In this document: positions 60,984-64,000 of the stretch, in pieces
How positions within the stretch are numbered: the stretch's first letter is position 1
How the letters are laid out: every line of letters starts with the position of its first letter
DNA from: JADJOY01 sp046331705 [NCBI: bacterium]
GTDB taxonomy: Bacteria > JADJOY01
NCBI GenBank assembly: GCA_046331705.1
Contig: JAXLQJ010000006.1
Span: 1-64,000, forward strand
DNA: 64,000 bases
Direction of reading: 5' to 3'
Position numbers and translations under genes: made by a program
Notes under the pieces: model-generated
What the model saw: only the letters and a program-made list of their open reading frames with translations
Database searches by the model: none
Told to the model about the DNA's origin: nothing

Positions 60984-62246
60984 ATGAACCACACCACGTT
61001 CGGATCTCGCCTGCGCTCGGCGCTGCTCGCCATCGCGGTCGTGGCGACGCCGCTCTCGGCGTTCGCCGGCGGCCAGCTCTATCTCTTGAGCAACAATCCG
61101 CCGCACTGGACCACGGGCCAGTACCCGGTCGGCTACAACATCAATCCCGGCTCGGCGACGGGAAACATCGACGGCGTCGATGCTCCCGCGCAGTTCGCCA
61201 ACGCCGTCATGTCGGCCTTCCAGAGCTGGGAGGATCTCGGCACGGCGACCATCACCTTCCAGCGCAACGCCGACTCGACGCTGCTCACCGACAACAGCGG
61301 CACCGACGGCGTCAATCTGATGGTCTTCAACAACGTCGCCATCGTCCAGGGAATCCCGCTGCCGTTGCCCGCGGGGGTCCTCGGCGTGACCAACACGTTC
61401 TTCGACACCACGACGGGCGTGATCTCGGGGGGAGCGATCACGCTCAACACCGAGCCGCTGCCGGACCATCCGAATCCCGACTACTCGACGTCCGGCGTGA
61501 ACGGCACGCTCGACGTGGAAGCGATCGTGCTGCACGAGGCGGGGCATTACATCGGGATGTGCCATTCCGCCGTGCGCAACAGCACCAACGGCGACCTGGT
61601 GGGCCAGCCCACCAACGCCGCCGTGATGTTCCCGTTCCTCGGTGACGACATCGCGGACTCGCGCGTGCCCGACGAGGACGACGTCGCGTGGGCGAGCAAG
61701 ATCTACCCCGCGCCGTCCTACGGCACGAGCTTCGGCGCGATTCAGGGCGATCTGCCGCTCGGCACCGGCGCCGGCTGCGGCGGCGGCGCCGACGGCGTGC
61801 ACGTGGTGGCGCGCCGGCTCGATCAGCTCGTCGGCGGGCAGCCGCGCATGGTGGTGGGAACCTACAGCTACACCGAGGACGGTCCGCAAGGGCGCTGGAC
61901 CATCCCGGGCTTGCCGCCAGGCCAGTACGCCGTGTGGGCCGAGCCGCTCGACGGGAGCCCCGTCAGCAATCTGCAGGTGAACAGCCGCACCCAGTTCGGC
62001 GCCACGACCAACATCCTCGAGGATTGGTACTCGGGATCGAACGAGTCGGGCACCGAGCCCAACCCGGGCGACGTCTCGACCGCGACGCTCGTCACGGTGA
62101 CGGCCGGCCAGACGACCAGCGGCAAGAACATCCAGGTGCAGACGGCGGCGGCGGTGAACGGCCTGGTGCCGATGGCCGCGCCCATCGGGCTCTTGCTCGC
62201 GAGTCGGCGCGTGCGGCGTCGCCGCGTGCGCGCGCTCGACGCCTGA
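60984..62246 (+). CDS. Secreted metzincin (matrixin-like) metalloprotease with C-terminal anchor
   Basis: 420 residues: signal peptide, a catalytic domain with the zinc site HEAGHYIGMCH (HExxHxxGxxH pattern, about 188-198) and a following Met-turn-like VMFPF, then a beta-sandwich region (GRWTIPGLPPGQYAVWAEPL). The end has a hydrophobic stretch (LVPMAAPIGLLLA) followed by an Arg cluster (SRRVRRRRVRAL), like the sorting tails of exported myxobacterial proteins, though without the small-residue-Cys of MYXO-CTERM. Probably exported and anchored. Confidence 0.85.
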   Translation: MNHTTFGSRLRSALLAIAVVATPLSAFAGGQLYLLSNNPPHWTTGQYPVGYNINPGSATGNIDGVDAPAQFANAVMSAFQSWEDLGTATITFQRNADSTLLTDNSGTDGVNLMVFNNVAIVQGIPLPLPAGVLGVTNTFFDTTTGVISGGAITLNTEPLPDHPNPDYSTSGVNGTLDVEAIVLHEAGHYIGMCHSAVRNSTNGDLVGQPTNAAVMFPFLGDDIADSRVPDEDDVAWASKIYPAPSYGTSFGAIQGDLPLGTGAGCGGGADGVHVVARRLDQLVGGQPRMVVGTYSYTEDGPQGRWTIPGLPPGQYAVWAEPLDGSPVSNLQVNSRTQFGATTNILEDWYSGSNESGTEPNPGDVSTATLVTVTAGQTTSGKNIQVQTAAAVNGLVPMAAPIGLLLASRRVRRRRVRALDA

Positions 62247-62293
62247 TCTCCTTCGAAGCGCAGGCGCGCGGCTCGTCCGCCGCGCGCCGCAAA

Positions 62294-62326
62294 GAACGCC
62301 CCGCCGGGATCGGCGGGGCGTTCTCG
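62294..62326. terminator. Intrinsic terminator between convergent protease and ogt genes
   Basis: GAACGCCCCGCC pairs perfectly with GGCGGGGCGTTC across a six-base loop, a 12-base stem. Few T residues follow on either strand. It lies between the two convergent genes. Confidence 0.7.
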
Positions 62327-62345
62327 TTTCCAGCGCGTGGGCGCG

Positions 62346-62909
62346 TCAGCCGAAGCCGGGAAGCGTGAGCGTGGTCGCCGCTCGGGGTGCGGCACGGCTC
62401 GCCGGCCTCGCGCCAGTGGCGGCGTCGGCTTCGGTGCGGCGCGCTTCGAGGTCGAGGAGCGTGCGTTTGCGCTCGAGCCCGCCGCCGTAGCCGGTGAGCG
62501 AGCCGTCGGCGCCGATCACGCGGTGGCACGGGATGACGATCGCGATCGGATTGCGGCCGTTGGCGAGGCCGACGGCGCGCGTGGCCGTGGGCTGGCCGAT
62601 GCGCTCGGCGAGGGTCCGGTAACTGATCGTGGCGCCGTAGGGGATCGCGCGCAGTGCTTGCCAGACGCGGCGCTGGAAGTCGGTCCCCGCCGGTTCGAGC
62701 GGCAGATCGAATTCCCGGCGCGCGCCGGCGAAATACTCGGTGAGCTCGGCGCGCGCGCGCTCGAGCAGCGCGTCCGCCTCGCGCCGATCGTCGTCGGCCA
62801 GCGGCTGATCGGGATCGTCGAGCATTTCAAGCGCCACCAGCGCGCGACCGTTGGAGCGCAGGCGCAGACGGCGGATCGGGCTATCCATCTCCACGACGTA
62901 CGAAACCAT
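62346..62909 (-). CDS. ogt: Methylated-DNA-protein cysteine methyltransferase
   Basis: Removes methyl groups from O6-methylguanine onto its own cysteine. The 187-residue protein has the active site IPCHRVIGADG, the DNA-binding ISYRTLAERIGQP and RAVGLANGRNPI. The N-terminal domain is short, as in Ogt. A non-conserved Ala/Thr-rich tail of ~30 residues follows. Single gene, divergent from the next. Confidence 0.93.
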   Translation of the reverse strand: MVSYVVEMDSPIRRLRLRSNGRALVALEMLDDPDQPLADDDRREADALLERARAELTEYFAGARREFDLPLEPAGTDFQRRVWQALRAIPYGATISYRTLAERIGQPTATRAVGLANGRNPIAIVIPCHRVIGADGSLTGYGGGLERKRTLLDLEARRTEADAATGARPASRAAPRAATTLTLPGFG

Positions 62910-63097
62910 GATCGCGAGCCTCCTCGAAGCGTTCGATGGGCGCAACGTAGCGACTTCCGCGCCGGCGCGCTCGCCGGATTCGGACGTCGTAGAACCGGCC
63001 ACGTGGAACTTACGGAAGGTCTTTCGCGGCGCGCCCGCGTTCTGGCATCATCAACCTGCCGACCGGTAGGCGGCATTCTCTCCTCGCTGGAGGCCCC

Positions 63098-64000
63098 ATG
63101 GCCCGCGCAGCCTCGTCCCTTCGATCCAAGCCGTCGCCGCGAGCCCGCGCCGCGAAGCCGCGCGCCGCGACTGGAAAGCCCGTCGCCGCTACCGACGAAG
63201 CCGAGCACGTCGGCAGGCGCGATCTCGAGGCCACGCTCGCGGAGCTTCGCAGCCGGGTCTCCGACCCGCGCGCCGGGCTCTTCGGCCCGTCCAGCATGAT
63301 GTGGGAGATCGGCCGCGAGTCGGCGTGCTTCCTGGGTGGCGGACGCGCGGCGCTCTTGCAGCTCGCTCATCCGTACGTCGCGCACGGCGTCGATCAGCAC
63401 TCGAAGACCCGCACCGATCCATTCGGTCGTTTTCAACGCACGTTCGCGAACGTGTTCGACATGATCTACGGCGACCTCGACTCGGCGCTCGAGTCGGCGC
63501 GCCGCGTTCACCAGATCCACGCCCGCATCCATGGGCCGATCCGCGAGAAGGTCGGCCGATACGCCGAGGGCGACCGCTATCGCGCCAACGAGGTCCCGGC
63601 GTTGATGTGGGTCCACGCGACGCTCTGGGACTCGGCGGTGCAGGCGTTCGAGCTGGTGGTGCGGAAGCTCACCGCCGCCGAGAAGGACCGCTACTACGAG
63701 GAGACGAAGCTCTTCGCGCTGCTCTTCGGCATCCCGCTCGCGGCGTTGCCGCCCGACTGGGCGAGCTTCGCCGCCTACAACCGCCGCATGTGGGAGTCCG
63801 AGGACGTGGTGGTGGGAGACGCGGCGCGCGAGATCGCTTCGTTTCTGCTCACGCCGCCGGACCGCTTGCTCACGCCGGTGACCGCGTGGGCGAAGATCGT
63901 CACCGCCGGGCTGCTGCCGCCGCGCATTCGCGCGGGCTTCGGGCTGCGCTTCGGCGTGTCGGAGCGGCGAGTCTTCGACGCGACGATCCGCGCGCTCCGC
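63098..64000 (+). CDS. MpaB/DUF2236-family protein, 3' end beyond window
   Basis: 301 codons to the window edge. After a basic N-terminal stretch come the hallmarks of the MpaB/latex-clearing-protein family: FGPSSMMWEIGRESACFLGGGRAA, LLQLAHPYVAHGVDQHS, RTDPFGRFQRTF, and HQIHARIHGPI, with conserved His and Arg that bind or surround haem b in characterised members. Known members are haem oxygenases acting on polyisoprenoids or mycophenolic acid precursors; the substrate here is unknown. GGAGG precedes the ATG. Confidence 0.85.
   Translation, partial: MARAASSLRSKPSPRARAAKPRAATGKPVAATDEAEHVGRRDLEATLAELRSRVSDPRAGLFGPSSMMWEIGRESACFLGGGRAALLQLAHPYVAHGVDQHSKTRTDPFGRFQRTFANVFDMIYGDLDSALESARRVHQIHARIHGPIREKVGRYAEGDRYRANEVPALMWVHATLWDSAVQAFELVVRKLTAAEKDRYYEETKLFALLFGIPLAALPPDWASFAAYNRRMWESEDVVVGDAAREIASFLLTPPDRLLTPVTAWAKIVTAGLLPPRIRAGFGLRFGVSERRVFDATIRALR

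Overview
The window is GC-rich, densely coded, and reads like a chromosome of a Myxococcota-type ("deltaproteobacterial") bacterium. I infer this from the gene style: bacterial enhancer-binding proteins, a TPR-type Ser/Thr kinase, FHA-domain signalling proteins, a HEAT-PilT fusion, multihaem cytochromes, and a secreted metalloprotease with a hydrophobic plus arginine-rich C-terminus. No rRNA or tRNA genes, CRISPR arrays or insertion sequences were recognised.

Region 1 (1-13 kb). An MbnP/MbnH-type pair, a CcmH-like protein and a small Cys-rich lipoprotein come first. A sigma-54 activator divergent from an FAD monooxygenase follows, with a palindrome and a -24/-12 promoter between them. Then come cobB-cobQ, a RegB/RegA (PrrB/PrrA-type) redox two-component system and an outer-membrane barrel whose mature end carries CDVC. 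Region 2 (13-22.5 kb). An NtrC-type regulator, a DUF4143-type ATPase, and a kdp operon (kdpB, kdpC, truncated kdpD, separate histidine kinase) whose kdpA is cut after its last ~140 codons. Region 3 (22.5-28.8 kb). An inverted, frameshift-riddled copy of 1-6485. It is 185 bases shorter and is probably an assembly artefact, so its genes should not be counted twice. Region 4 (28.8-32.8 kb). A Csp1-like copper-binding protein, a solitary haem-copper-oxidase subunit I homologue that has lost all Cu-B ligands, a Met/His-rich lipoprotein and a cytochrome c'-like protein.

Region 5 (32.8-45.7 kb). A polyprenyl diphosphate synthase, a ComEA-like protein, a glycosyltransferase, then a four-gene operon (FHA-GAF-histidine kinase, HEAT-PilT, PilT, TPR-Ser/Thr kinase) that looks like a pilus-motor and signalling unit, followed by an HNH nuclease and membrane proteins. 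Region 6 (45.9-60.2 kb). An FHA-diguanylate cyclase, a membrane/propeller protein, two paralogous small secreted proteins, a WS/DGAT acyltransferase, an LVIVD propeller protein, two paralogous membrane multihaem cytochromes and a membrane spermidine-synthase-like protein. A tiny free-standing gene for a 19-residue proline-rich peptide, with its own promoter and terminator, sits among these. Region 7 (60.5-64 kb). A secreted protein pair including a metzincin protease, ogt, and the start of an MpaB-family gene.

The most interesting pattern is a palindrome GCG(A/T)C-AA(A/G)NN-GTCGC in five intergenic regions. It matches the published RegA/PrrA-type consensus GCGNC-N5-GNCGC. The sites lie 40-115 bases from genes for regB itself, the MbnP pair, the Csp1-like protein, the Cu-B-less oxidase homologue, the Met/His-rich lipoprotein, the CDVC barrel and the CcmH-like protein. 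I infer a redox-controlled copper/haem regulon with an unusual non-oxidase haem protein at its centre.
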